Origin: Natronoarchaeum rubrum
GTDB lineage: Archaea; Halobacteriota; Halobacteria; Halobacteriales; Natronoarchaeaceae
Length of the DNA stretch: 64,000 nucleotides
Direction: 5' to 3'
Assembly (NCBI RefSeq): GCF_024494695.1
Contig: NZ_JANHDP010000005.1
Location: 1-64,000, forward strand
In this document: positions 35,369-42,557 of the stretch, in pieces
Position numbering within the stretch: position 1 is the first letter of the stretch
Layout of the letters: every line of letters starts with the position of its first letter
Notes under the pieces: generated by a model
Database searches by the model: none
What the model saw: the letters and a program-made list of their open reading frames with translations, nothing else
Told to the model about the DNA's origin: nothing
Position numbers and translations under genes: made by a program

Positions 35369-36372
35369 GTCCGGGGCAGGCGTATCGGCTGTGGCGGTTG
35401 CAGCGCGGGATCGACGCCGATGTCGACGCGATGCCGGAGCCGCGTCAGCAACGCCTCGGTGCGTACCTCGCGCGAACCGACAGCGACGGTGCGGACGTTC
35501 TCGACGATCTCGATGCCCCGCGACGACAGGCGTTCCTTGACGCTGACTCGGGTCTGCAGGACTCGCTGACGATCGCCCACCGGCGGAGCGACTCGTTCGA
35601 CGCGAATCGGTTCCTCCGGGCGACGGACACCGACAGTCGGCAGGTGCTCCAGCGCGTCGACGACGCCACCGCTACCCGGCTGCTCGTGCGCTACGGCGAG
35701 GGCGACCTCGACCCAGACCATCTCAGACAGCTAAATACACTGCTTACGAACAGCGAGATGGATCAGGCAGACATCCAGCGGATGATGGGGATGCTAGAGA
35801 CCAAGAAAGATGATCCGCTGCTTGATGAGGAGATAGATGCTGGTGATCTAATTAATCTCGCCGCATCGGATAAATCGGACCTTGACCAGACGCGAATAGT
35901 GGGAAAAACAGACGATGGCGAACCACTTTGGTTCGAGAGTGGGAGATACAGACCGGGAGCTGACGATAACCACGGATAGGAATATCTAGAATCAAGACAT
36001 ATAGACGCAGAAGAGTTCGACGAGAAGGCTGTTACAACCGTTTGGCCAACTGGGCAGGATCTTCCTGACAAATTGGAGCAGAAGCTACCAGACGACACGA
36101 ATGGACAGATCCCGGATAGTATGAGTGAAGACGCCATCGAACGATTGATCTTCAAATCTATCGACGAATCTGACGGTATCGAGCCCGATCAGGGCGACGA
36201 CATCTACTATGGTCTGACTGAAAATAAGGCGGAGAAAACTGGGATAGAAACTATACACGTTCGTGTCGAGGATGGTGGACGCATCACGTCAGCAAACCCT
36301 ATGGACGGACCTAATGAGTATCGATGGATCGAAAATCTAGAGGACTGGAAGAGAAACTACGAAAACAGCTAG
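35369..36372 (+). pseudogene. Third toxin cassette, interrupted by an in-frame TAG
   Basis: Begins in the last ~40 nt of the pre-toxin block (AGQAYRLWRLQRGIDADVDA), with an ATG at 35398. It reads 193 codons to TAG at 35977-35979 and then continues in the same frame to 36372 with a tip of the full-length toxin's family: EYLESRHIDAEEF, TTVWPTGQDLPD, GRITSANP. Removing the stop would give one open frame of about 325 codons. At the place of the first tip His (H in HLLLRH) this copy has Tyr, so it may be doubly inactive. It lacks secretion domains and most of the pre-toxin block. The paired immunity gene downstream is intact. Confidence 0.75.
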
Positions 36373-36388
36373 ACGGATAATATATTAT

Positions 36389-36901
36389 ATGACCGATAGG
36401 TACTTGTTTACCATGGAGTTCGTTTTAGGATCGTCGGCCGACAACGACGTGCAAAGCGGGAGGCCGCCTAGCGGAGGATCTGTGCGTATCTCGACGAGCA
36501 AGGGAGTGGAAGAATACAGTCTGACCTTATTCACGCGTTCTGTTGAACAAGTCTTAGACGCCGTTCTGGTGATGCTCCGAGACGGCCACGGTGGTGTGTC
36601 TACTCATGACGAAGCATACTTGATCTTCGAGTTGGAGGACGAACATCTCGGTCACGTCACGCTCTGTTACAGTCGAGACGCGATCGAAGATCCGCAACAA
36701 CGAGTTGTTCCTCGTGATCAACGGTCGCTGGATGCCGTCGTTCCACTGCCGCTCCTCGTCGACGAGGTGATCGCGTCCGTGGCGGATTTGCTTGATCGCA
36801 TCGAGCACGTGAACGAGAGTGTCGTTGAGCGTGAGTGGTTTCGGGACCTGAACGCGGACCTCGACGAAGTCCGCGAAGTTGCCGACGAACACCTTCAGTA
36901 A
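36389..36901 (+). CDS. Probable immunity protein, paralogue of 32007-32528
   Basis: 170 residues, starting 16 nt after the stop of the broken third cassette. Shares with the first immunity protein the central DEAYLIFELEDEHLGHVTLC, YSRDAIEDPQQR and a C-terminal amphipathic helix (EWFRDLNADLDEVREVADEH). The open frame is complete although the toxin in front carries a stop, as expected if immunity is kept under selection after the toxin dies. Cytoplasmic by composition. No named family recognised. Confidence 0.68.
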   Translation: MTDRYLFTMEFVLGSSADNDVQSGRPPSGGSVRISTSKGVEEYSLTLFTRSVEQVLDAVLVMLRDGHGGVSTHDEAYLIFELEDEHLGHVTLCYSRDAIEDPQQRVVPRDQRSLDAVVPLPLLVDEVIASVADLLDRIEHVNESVVEREWFRDLNADLDEVREVADEHLQ

Positions 36902-36928
36902 CCCTTCCCGTGCGGTCTAATCCTCACG

Positions 36929-37465
36929 ATGGAACTCATCAACGCACATATCGACACAGTCGGTTCGAAAAACGGACAGCGACGCATTATCATCTCCGCA
37001 GACGGAACGAAGTTTGGCGTATTCGACGGCTACAAGCAGACTAAAAGCGGTGCTCTTCAGGTCGCAACTGCCGACTGGCTCGAAGAGAGCGACGTGGAAG
37101 TACTGCTTATGGCGACGATGGCGACAGACCTGATGCCCGTTGAATCCGAGAACCGTTCGATCGTCCCATCGACAGATGATCCTACTGGATGGCAGGATCA
37201 CGTGTTTCAAGGGACTGTCGAAGCCGTCGTTGACGATACTGCCACGTTGCTGGAAAATATACAGCTCGTAGACAGATTTGAACAGGGTGATCGAGGACAG
37301 GAGATCGATCTGGCGTCCTTCAAGGATCAATCTTCGGCAATTATCTCTCTCGGATGTGGATCGATGCTGCTCGACCTTTCCGATACCGATCGAGCTGTCA
37401 CGGTGGACGAATCTGTGCGGTTCGTAACCAGCCGCACAGACGTGCTAGGATACAGACTATCGTGA
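36929..37465 (+). CDS. Putative additional immunity protein
   Basis: 178 residues, 27 nt after the previous immunity gene. Beta-rich N-terminal half (GQRRIIISADGTKFGVFDGY) and helical C-terminal half (EAVVDDTATLLENIQLVDRF). No signal peptide. It has no toxin gene directly in front, so it may protect against a toxin lost from the array or used by related strains, or it may be an accessory gene. Moderate GC compared with flanking cassette heads. I do not recognise the family. Confidence 0.6.
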   Translation: MELINAHIDTVGSKNGQRRIIISADGTKFGVFDGYKQTKSGALQVATADWLEESDVEVLLMATMATDLMPVESENRSIVPSTDDPTGWQDHVFQGTVEAVVDDTATLLENIQLVDRFEQGDRGQEIDLASFKDQSSAIISLGCGSMLLDLSDTDRAVTVDESVRFVTSRTDVLGYRLS

Positions 37466-37472
37466 TACTCTG

Positions 37473-37604
37473 TTGATCGGGACCGCGTCCGAGTTCTGGG
37501 AGTTTGCACTCGGCACGAACCCAGACCTCGCGGAGAAAAGCGCCTATCAGGGCCTACGGTCGGACATTAACCGCGCTAAGGAGGCCTACGAGCAGATGCC
37601 GTAG
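37473..37604 (+). pseudogene. Orphan C-terminal tail, probably of a lost toxin
   Basis: A 43-codon open stretch with good composition and no start: GTASEFWEFALGTNPDLAEK followed by SAYQGLRSDINRAKEAYEQM and a stop. It matches none of the surviving tips. Its place right before the head of the next cassette suggests the end of a deleted toxin module. Confidence 0.45.
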
Positions 37605-37709
37605 GTTCGATCGCCGTGTCTATGGCGTTTGATCGTATTCCGAGAACCGATCCCGGACGCTTTTCGACCCGGTGGCGGATGACTGATAGGGCCATTTCGA
37701 CCCGTCCGA

Positions 37710-38310
37710 TTCTACGGCACACTGGCGGGCAGTCTCTACACGGGCAACGAGATCGCCGACGGCGCCATCGCCGCGGAGTTCGGCAAGATCTCGGGCTTTT
37801 CGGCGAGCGTCGGGCAGGTGTTTGCGGACGTCTCGATGCTGATCGAGGAACCCGAGGCGATCGTCGAGGGGATGATCGCGCTGTTCGAGCTGATCCAGCA
37901 GGAGGGGGCAAACACCGTCCAGATCTTGGTCGACAGCTACGTGAAGCAGTTCCAGCAAAAACAGGCCCAGAACAACCCCTACGGGTCGTTACGCGAGGCC
38001 GAGCATTCGGAGCTGTACAAGACGTTCCGCGAGAACTGGTACACGGGGTACGCGGCGGGGTTCCTTGCGAAGCTGACGCTGGGCGGCAGTGCCCAGTCGG
38101 CGCTGAAAAGTAGCAAGCAAGTTCAGCGGATCGGCTCGCGGCTCTCGGACACGGGGGCGCTGCGGGCGCTGACGCGGATCAGCGACGCCAAGCACGCGCT
38201 GAAGGCGAAGGCGACGGCGCGGATTCTGCTGACGGTCGACGGCGCCGCGGAACCGGTGTTGAGCCGGGCGGACACGGCGGGGCAGGCGTATCGACTGTGG
38301 CGGTTGCAGC
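37710..38310 (+). repeat. Pre-toxin homology block, copy 3
   Basis: FYGTLAGSLYTGNEIADGAI at the start and DTAGQAYRLWRLQRGIDADI at the end. The middle (ENWYTGYAAGFLAKLTLGGS) differs from copies 1 and 2 more than the edges do. No start codon or signal peptide precedes it. Confidence 0.75.
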
Positions 38311-39398
38311 GCGGGATCGACGCCGATATCGACGCGTTGCCGGAGGCCAAGCAGACGAAGCTTGGGCGAATGCTCGCACGAACTGATGAAGATGGTGCCA
38401 CGTTCGTGGACGAGGTCTCCCCGGAGACCACCCGGATTATCACAGACGGCGGGCGAGATGTTGATGCGGCGTATAGAACCGCTGTTGCTCGAGCTTCTCG
38501 TCAAGATATTATAGACTCCTATGATCAACTCGATAGGGCCGTTAGAAAGATAGACAGACTCGAAAATTCGCGGATTGCAAAGGAAGTTGTTGCCGACACC
38601 GGCGCTCACGGTTTGAAATTTATTGACGAGATGCCGGAGCAGGAACTCCGGGCCCTGTTCGGGCAAGTCGATAGCGATGTGCGTCTTGATCATACCGACC
38701 TATCTCGATTCATCCGGAATTCCGATGGCCATGCATCTTGGTTAATCAAAAACCGCTTCTCTAGAGGAAGTTACACCTCCGTCCTCAAACTGTCTGATCA
38801 GAATCAGCAAATCACGCGAAACATTCTCGTTGATGGGGAAATCAGAGGCAAATCCAGATTCGTTCACGACGAGATTGTTGGTGACGAAGTTGTCAAAATC
38901 GCCCGAAAGTTTGAACAAAACGAGTACGGATCTAAGGCAGGCTTTGCCGACGTAAGAGTAATCGCTGGACAACCGAATGGGAACGGGATGTTCATGACGA
39001 AACAAGCAACTGATCACGCCATTGAACGGCACATATTCGGGGAAGACGTCGGTTCTTCAGACGTTACCACATTCTATCCGACGGGGAATGTCATTGATCG
39101 GGCCGGAATCGATGGTCCGGCCAAACTTCCGAACACGATGGGGATGTCCAATCGACAACTACGTAATGAGATACAGGACATGGCGTACCGATCCATCAAA
39201 AATAGCAATTCAAACGGTGGCAGCATAACTTATGAGGGAATATCACGACACGGAATCGAATCCGTGGAAGTTAACGTCAACGCCGAGCGTGTTCGAAGTG
39301 TATATCCCTCAACCGGACCGTTAGTAAGGCGGTGGAACGGAGACGAGTGGCAGAAATGGGACAGTGGCTGGGTAGAGTGGAATACCTACCAACCGTAA
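37818..39398 (+). CDS. Orphan toxin cassette with EndoU/BECR-like tip
   Basis: 526 codons from the first ATG; homology to the pre-toxin block begins 108 nt upstream with no start codon. No secretion domains. After the block a new low-GC region of ~320 codons follows. The tip holds ATDHAIERHIFGED, TTFYPTGN, YRSIKN, ITYEG and RVRSVYPS, aligning with the full-length toxin's HLLLRHVGG, TNFWPVGQ, YRALKNGD, ITYRY and GRVISSYP. So it is a diverged member of the same tip family with both His kept. Its downstream partner is a HEAT-repeat protein, not the immunity family paired with the other two tips. Confidence 0.75.
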   Translation: MFADVSMLIEEPEAIVEGMIALFELIQQEGANTVQILVDSYVKQFQQKQAQNNPYGSLREAEHSELYKTFRENWYTGYAAGFLAKLTLGGSAQSALKSSKQVQRIGSRLSDTGALRALTRISDAKHALKAKATARILLTVDGAAEPVLSRADTAGQAYRLWRLQRGIDADIDALPEAKQTKLGRMLARTDEDGATFVDEVSPETTRIITDGGRDVDAAYRTAVARASRQDIIDSYDQLDRAVRKIDRLENSRIAKEVVADTGAHGLKFIDEMPEQELRALFGQVDSDVRLDHTDLSRFIRNSDGHASWLIKNRFSRGSYTSVLKLSDQNQQITRNILVDGEIRGKSRFVHDEIVGDEVVKIARKFEQNEYGSKAGFADVRVIAGQPNGNGMFMTKQATDHAIERHIFGEDVGSSDVTTFYPTGNVIDRAGIDGPAKLPNTMGMSNRQLRNEIQDMAYRSIKNSNSNGGSITYEGISRHGIESVEVNVNAERVRSVYPSTGPLVRRWNGDEWQKWDSGWVEWNTYQP

Positions 39399-39414
39399 TA
39401 ATATCGTTGATCCT

Positions 39415-40503
39415 ATGAATTCCGTTCAACTATCAATCGATAGCAAGGATAAAATTGTCCAGCAGGCGCAGGCAGCCGAGGATTCGTATTGCTATCCCGA
39501 AATTGACCTGTTAGATCAAGCGGAAACACGAGCAGATCGGATCCAGTTACAGTATGAGGATTTGGCTTCCGTGTTTGTAAGGGAGATGCTGACTACGCTC
39601 TACGGACTCGCCGCCGCTCGTGTCTTTACGCTACCATCTCCGCGAACAGTCGTGGTCGAGCGTGGGGGCAACTCATTCCGGCATAATACGACCTATCCAC
39701 CCCTCGCGAAGCCCAGCCAAGACACCGTCGTGATTGCAATCACCGAAGACGACGTGAGAACCGACGAACACGGTCGCCCCGCGTGGGAGCCGTCTCACCT
39801 GTCGGCTACGGTCGAAGTTAATGTCGAACACTTCGTTTCCTCAATCGTCGCAGCAGCGGACGAGTACGTCTCTCTCGTACGAAAATGCTGGCCCGACGAA
39901 TGGCGCGACGAACGGCTCGTTACTCTGCTTGATGATGGGCGATCGATACGTAACTACGTCGAGAAACATGGTTCAGCCACGGGATTTGAGTTGAATCCAG
40001 ATTCTGATCGAGTACAGCAGTACCTCTATCATGCCGAGTACGAGGAGTCTGCCCTTTCGAGATTCCTGGTGGAAACGGGAACTCTTCGAGAAATAGTCGG
40101 CCAGTTACGGGAACGAGACGGCCAGGACGTAGAGACGAAATACGAGATGCTTCTCTCCCACCAGAGTGACATAATCAAACGTGGGGTACTTCAAAGCCTC
40201 AAAAAATACCCTGATGACCGTGCGAAACAGCAACTCATCAATCAGCGATGGGCAGACGATCCTGAAATAGTACCATTAGCCCTGGGAGCGGCTGCCCAGT
40301 CAGGCGGGGCCGACGTACGAGACGCGCTTCTAGACACGTTGGAGTTCTCGAACGAACCACGGATCCGCGAAACGGCGGTGAACGAACTCGCGACATACAT
40401 CGACGACGATGTAGCCGACACTCTCGCGATCATAGCCGAAGAAGACGACACTGAGCGTGTGCGTGCGGCTGCTCGTCGAGTCCTGTCTGAACATGGTCGC
40501 TGA
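39415..40503 (+). CDS. Probable immunity protein with HEAT-like repeats
   Basis: 362 residues, 16 nt after the toxin cassette. The N-terminal two-thirds is of unknown fold (SVFVREMLTTLYGLAAARVF). The last ~130 residues show HEAT-like helical pairs: YEMLLSHQSDIIKRGVLQSL, VPLALGAAAQSGGADVRDAL, PRIRETAVNELATYIDDDVA and ERVRAAARRVLSEHGR. Cytoplasmic. HEAT-containing immunity partners are plausible as scaffolds that embrace a toxin, but this one's function is inferred from its position only. Confidence 0.62.
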   Translation: MNSVQLSIDSKDKIVQQAQAAEDSYCYPEIDLLDQAETRADRIQLQYEDLASVFVREMLTTLYGLAAARVFTLPSPRTVVVERGGNSFRHNTTYPPLAKPSQDTVVIAITEDDVRTDEHGRPAWEPSHLSATVEVNVEHFVSSIVAAADEYVSLVRKCWPDEWRDERLVTLLDDGRSIRNYVEKHGSATGFELNPDSDRVQQYLYHAEYEESALSRFLVETGTLREIVGQLRERDGQDVETKYEMLLSHQSDIIKRGVLQSLKKYPDDRAKQQLINQRWADDPEIVPLALGAAAQSGGADVRDALLDTLEFSNEPRIRETAVNELATYIDDDVADTLAIIAEEDDTERVRAAARRVLSEHGR

Positions 40504-40519
40504 ATCCCAGTACAGGAAC

Positions 40520-40619
40520 GCCTTTGAGGAGTTCGCATGGTCAGAGAATAATTACAGTTGACGACCGCAAGGTCGTTCCCGTTCCCAGCGACGAAGACAA
40601 CATCGTCAAAGAGTCCTGA
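40520..40619 (+). pseudogene. Decayed small gene, copy A
   Basis: Two frames carry coding-like sequence: AFEEFAWSEN then, after a shift, ITVDDRKVVPVPSDEDNIVK-ES and a TGA. The series W-S / VP / DED-x-IKES parallels copy B at 40971-41158, where Trp stands at the position of this TGA. Likely a truncated relic joined directly to the tail of an immunity gene (repeat below). Confidence 0.4.
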
Positions 40620-40634
40620 ACCGAGTGGACCGTC

Positions 40635-40800
40635 GAGAGCGACGCGATTCCCGAGGAAGTGTGTCGGCACGACTGGGCGCACCGCGAGCACGATTTCTCG
40701 GAGCTGGCCCAGACGACGCTCGCCGCCGTCGACGCGGACAGACGTGAGTGATAAAGCCACTGAAACCTCTTTCGGGGTCCGGCAACCGCAGTGATTAGCA
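40635..40800 (+). repeat. 166-nt direct repeat, copy 1 (tail of an Imm49-like gene)
   Basis: Aligns without gaps to 42359-42524 with about 8 mismatches (some 95% identical by eye). It encodes the last ~38 codons of the gene at 41627 (ESDAIPEEVCRHDWAHREHD) plus about 50 nt downstream (CTGAAACCTCTTTCGGGGTC). Here it is fused to unrelated sequence, so it is a truncated duplicate. Confidence 0.85.
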
Positions 40801-40904
40801 ACCCAGATCTGACTGTGAAAGTACTTGATAGTGATGGAAATATCGTCGTTGTCGGCCAATTTAATATTAGGGAGATCTATAAGGAGGCAAACAATGAGAA
40901 GTAA
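40797..40904 (+). pseudogene. Orphan coding tail, probably of a lost toxin
   Basis: 35 codons ending in TAA without a start: SNPDLTVKVLDSDGNIVVVG then QFNIREIYKEANNEK. Good amino-acid composition but low GC, like the tips of the intact cassettes. No match to the surviving tips. Confidence 0.4.
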
Positions 40905-40970
40905 AGACTACGACTATATTACGTATGACGAGCGCCCCTTCAGAGCGCGTTTGAGACCTCGCTGAGAGAC

Positions 40971-41158
40971 ATGGATTCTATCGAGCGATTCAAACACGGC
41001 CTGCAAACAATCACTGATATCACAGAATCGTTCTCTTGGTCACGGTACACTACCCCGATGACGAAGCAGTCTTCGTCAAAGACGCCCCCGGAAGAGACGA
41101 GGACTTTATCAAAGAATCTTGGGTCAAGTGGGTTCTCAAGCAAGAATCAGAACTGTAG
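40971..41158 (+). pseudogene. Decayed small gene, copy B (frameshifted)
   Basis: ATG at 40971 opens MDSIERFKHGLQTITDITES then FSW; the coding signal then shifts frame to VTVHYPDDEAVFVKDAPGRD, EDFIKESWVKWVLKQESEL and a TAG at 41156-41158. Together about 62 residues. Related to copy A. It could be a small immunity or accessory gene; not recognised. Confidence 0.45.
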
Positions 41159-41190
41159 CGTTGCGAACCTTTCTGGCGACTTCTTCTTTG

Positions 41191-41226
41191 GCAGGTAGTT
41201 CATCCGAGGCACGGCCACACCTCAAC
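41191..41226 (+). repeat. 36-nt cassette-boundary repeat, copy 1
   Basis: GCAGGTAGTTCATCCGAGGC and the following 16 nt to CACACCTCAAC. Identical at 30 of 36 positions to 42522-42557. Both copies sit directly before a truncated piece of the pre-toxin region, so the element marks cassette joints. Confidence 0.6.
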
Positions 41227-41486
41227 GCGCGAGGACGTGAGCGGCGACATTCGCAAGCAGTGGGCCAATCAGACGTCCCCGCCTGAAGAGGTCATCAGGT
41301 CGATCACATCGACATCCGTCTCGTTCGGGAGCTCGGTCCGCGACGCCGCGGGCGACGTCACGGGCGCGGCGGGCGACGCCGCGCTGGGAACGACCGTCTA
41401 CGTGCGGGCGACCGACGAGAACGACAACAGCAAGCGCGCCGCCGGCGTCTCGCTCGCGAGCAAAGCCGAGACGCAGAACCTGCGAC
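41227..41486 (+). pseudogene. Decayed cassette head (pre-toxin region)
   Basis: Reads REDVSGDIRKQWANQ, then SVSFGSSVRDAAGDVTGAAG, GTTVYVRATDENDNSKRAAG, matching the full-length toxin at about residues 1255-1300 (VSFTKSSVDAAGDITGKVGE, STVYVKATDENG). It breaks off after GVSLASKAETQ. The frame then runs on into the next immunity gene by chance. Confidence 0.65.
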
Positions 41487-41600
41487 GATTACTCGGCACT
41501 ACGTGTACTGCCAGCGTCGGCGTCGTGGCTGGGGTCGGATCTCAGCGAGTTCCTCGATGGGACCCACCACGTATACCTAGACGAAGATGTACTGAGTTGA
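41487..41600 (+). pseudogene. Orphan toxin tail in front of the second Imm49-like gene
   Basis: 38 codons in a frame different from the decayed head: DYSALRVLPASASWLGSDLS then EFLDGTHHVYLDEDVLS and TGA. It ends 26 nt before the immunity ATG, the position a toxin C-terminus would have. The body of the toxin between head and tail is deleted. Confidence 0.45.
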
Positions 41601-41626
41601 CAACAGGGTTCGAGCACTGCATAATC

Positions 41627-42475
41627 ATGAAATTCACAGAACAGGAGCTTCAGGATAGGTACGATAAGGACGAGTATGCGCTTCGGTTCCACAGAGATGA
41701 CCTTGATAGTCAACTGCGTCGGAAAGATCCACTCAATCTCGTCAGCAAGCACAAGACCGTCTGGCACAAAGAAAGTGCTAAAGGCGCCACGGAGCTGCAT
41801 CTCGGCCGGTACGAGGGGTCGCGAGAGTGCTTCGCAGAGGGAACAGCGTTCAAGACGGCGTATCTGTACATCGTCGAAACCGCCCACCGGCAGGGGAAGC
41901 GGCTCGGCGGCGACTGGAACGTGCACCTTCAAAACGCCGAGGAAACGCTGGAAACGGCAATTCTCGGCAGTGATCCGGTCCTCGAAGCCCGCGTCGTCGA
42001 ACAGGCCAGACAGTATACCGACGAGGACGTGACCAGGCCGCACTTCGAGTACTGGTATAATCGGGTCCGCGCGCTTGCGGCGCTGGTTGACGGCACCGAC
42101 GACCGAGCACTCGAGAGTCTCGATGCTGCGGCGGAACACCTTGAGGTAGTCGACTTCGCCACGGCCGAACCCGCGCTCGACCTCTACCGCGGGCTCGCCG
42201 CCGCAGACGAGGCTGCCATCGAAGACGCCGCAGCGGACCTCGCAGCGATCGCAGAGCGGGAGTTCGAGCCGCCAGTCGCACACGGGCGTCAGCTCGTCAG
42301 CTTCCACGCGATCGCCGGCCTCGCACTCGCGCGTCGGCGCGGGCTGGACGTCGCCATCGAGAGCGACGCGATCCCCGTGGAAGTGTGTCGGCACGACTGG
42401 GCGCACCGCGAGCACGATCTCTCGGAGCTGGCCCGGACGACGCTCGCCGCCGTCGACGCGGACAAACGTGAGTGA
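41627..42475 (+). CDS. Orphan immunity protein, Imm49-like
   Basis: 282 residues from the ATG at 41627; the longer open frame to 41237 is a run-through from a decayed toxin head. All-helical with TPR-like hairpins (KTAYLYIVETAHRQGKRLGG, RALAALVDGTDDRALESLDA, LYRGLAAADEAAIEDAAADL). The end, ALARRRGLDVAIESDAIPVE plus CRHDWAHREHDLSELARTT, resembles the Imm49-like gene at 34534. Its toxin is reduced to a head and a tail, so it is an orphan immunity gene. A second truncated copy of its 3' end lies at 40635. Confidence 0.68.
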   Translation: MKFTEQELQDRYDKDEYALRFHRDDLDSQLRRKDPLNLVSKHKTVWHKESAKGATELHLGRYEGSRECFAEGTAFKTAYLYIVETAHRQGKRLGGDWNVHLQNAEETLETAILGSDPVLEARVVEQARQYTDEDVTRPHFEYWYNRVRALAALVDGTDDRALESLDAAAEHLEVVDFATAEPALDLYRGLAAADEAAIEDAAADLAAIAEREFEPPVAHGRQLVSFHAIAGLALARRRGLDVAIESDAIPVEVCRHDWAHREHDLSELARTTLAAVDADKRE

Positions 42476-42524
42476 TAAAGTCGCTGAAACCTCTTTCGGG
42501 GTCCGGCAAACGCAGTGATTAGCA
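42359..42524 (+). repeat. 166-nt direct repeat, copy 2
   Basis: 3' end of the Imm49-like gene plus about 50 nt downstream; partner of 40635-40800, offset 1724 nt, no gaps. Followed directly by the 36-nt boundary repeat. Confidence 0.85.
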
Positions 42525-42557
42525 GATAGTTCATTGGCGGCACGCTCACACCTCAAC
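42522..42557 (+). repeat. 36-nt cassette-boundary repeat, copy 2
   Basis: GCAGATAGTTCATTGGCGGC and following bases to CACACCTCAAC; partner of 41191-41226. Confidence 0.6.

Noticed and set aside
35977..35979. TAG read as pyrrolysine, and TGA at 23357 as selenocysteine
   Set aside because: I know of no Pyl or Sec system in Halobacteria, and no local RNA element supports recoding; mutation is simpler.
41237..41626. N-terminal extension of the immunity gene at 41627
   Set aside because: The first half is a decayed toxin head and the second half is out of frame with a better tail reading; the immunity fold starts at ATG 41627.
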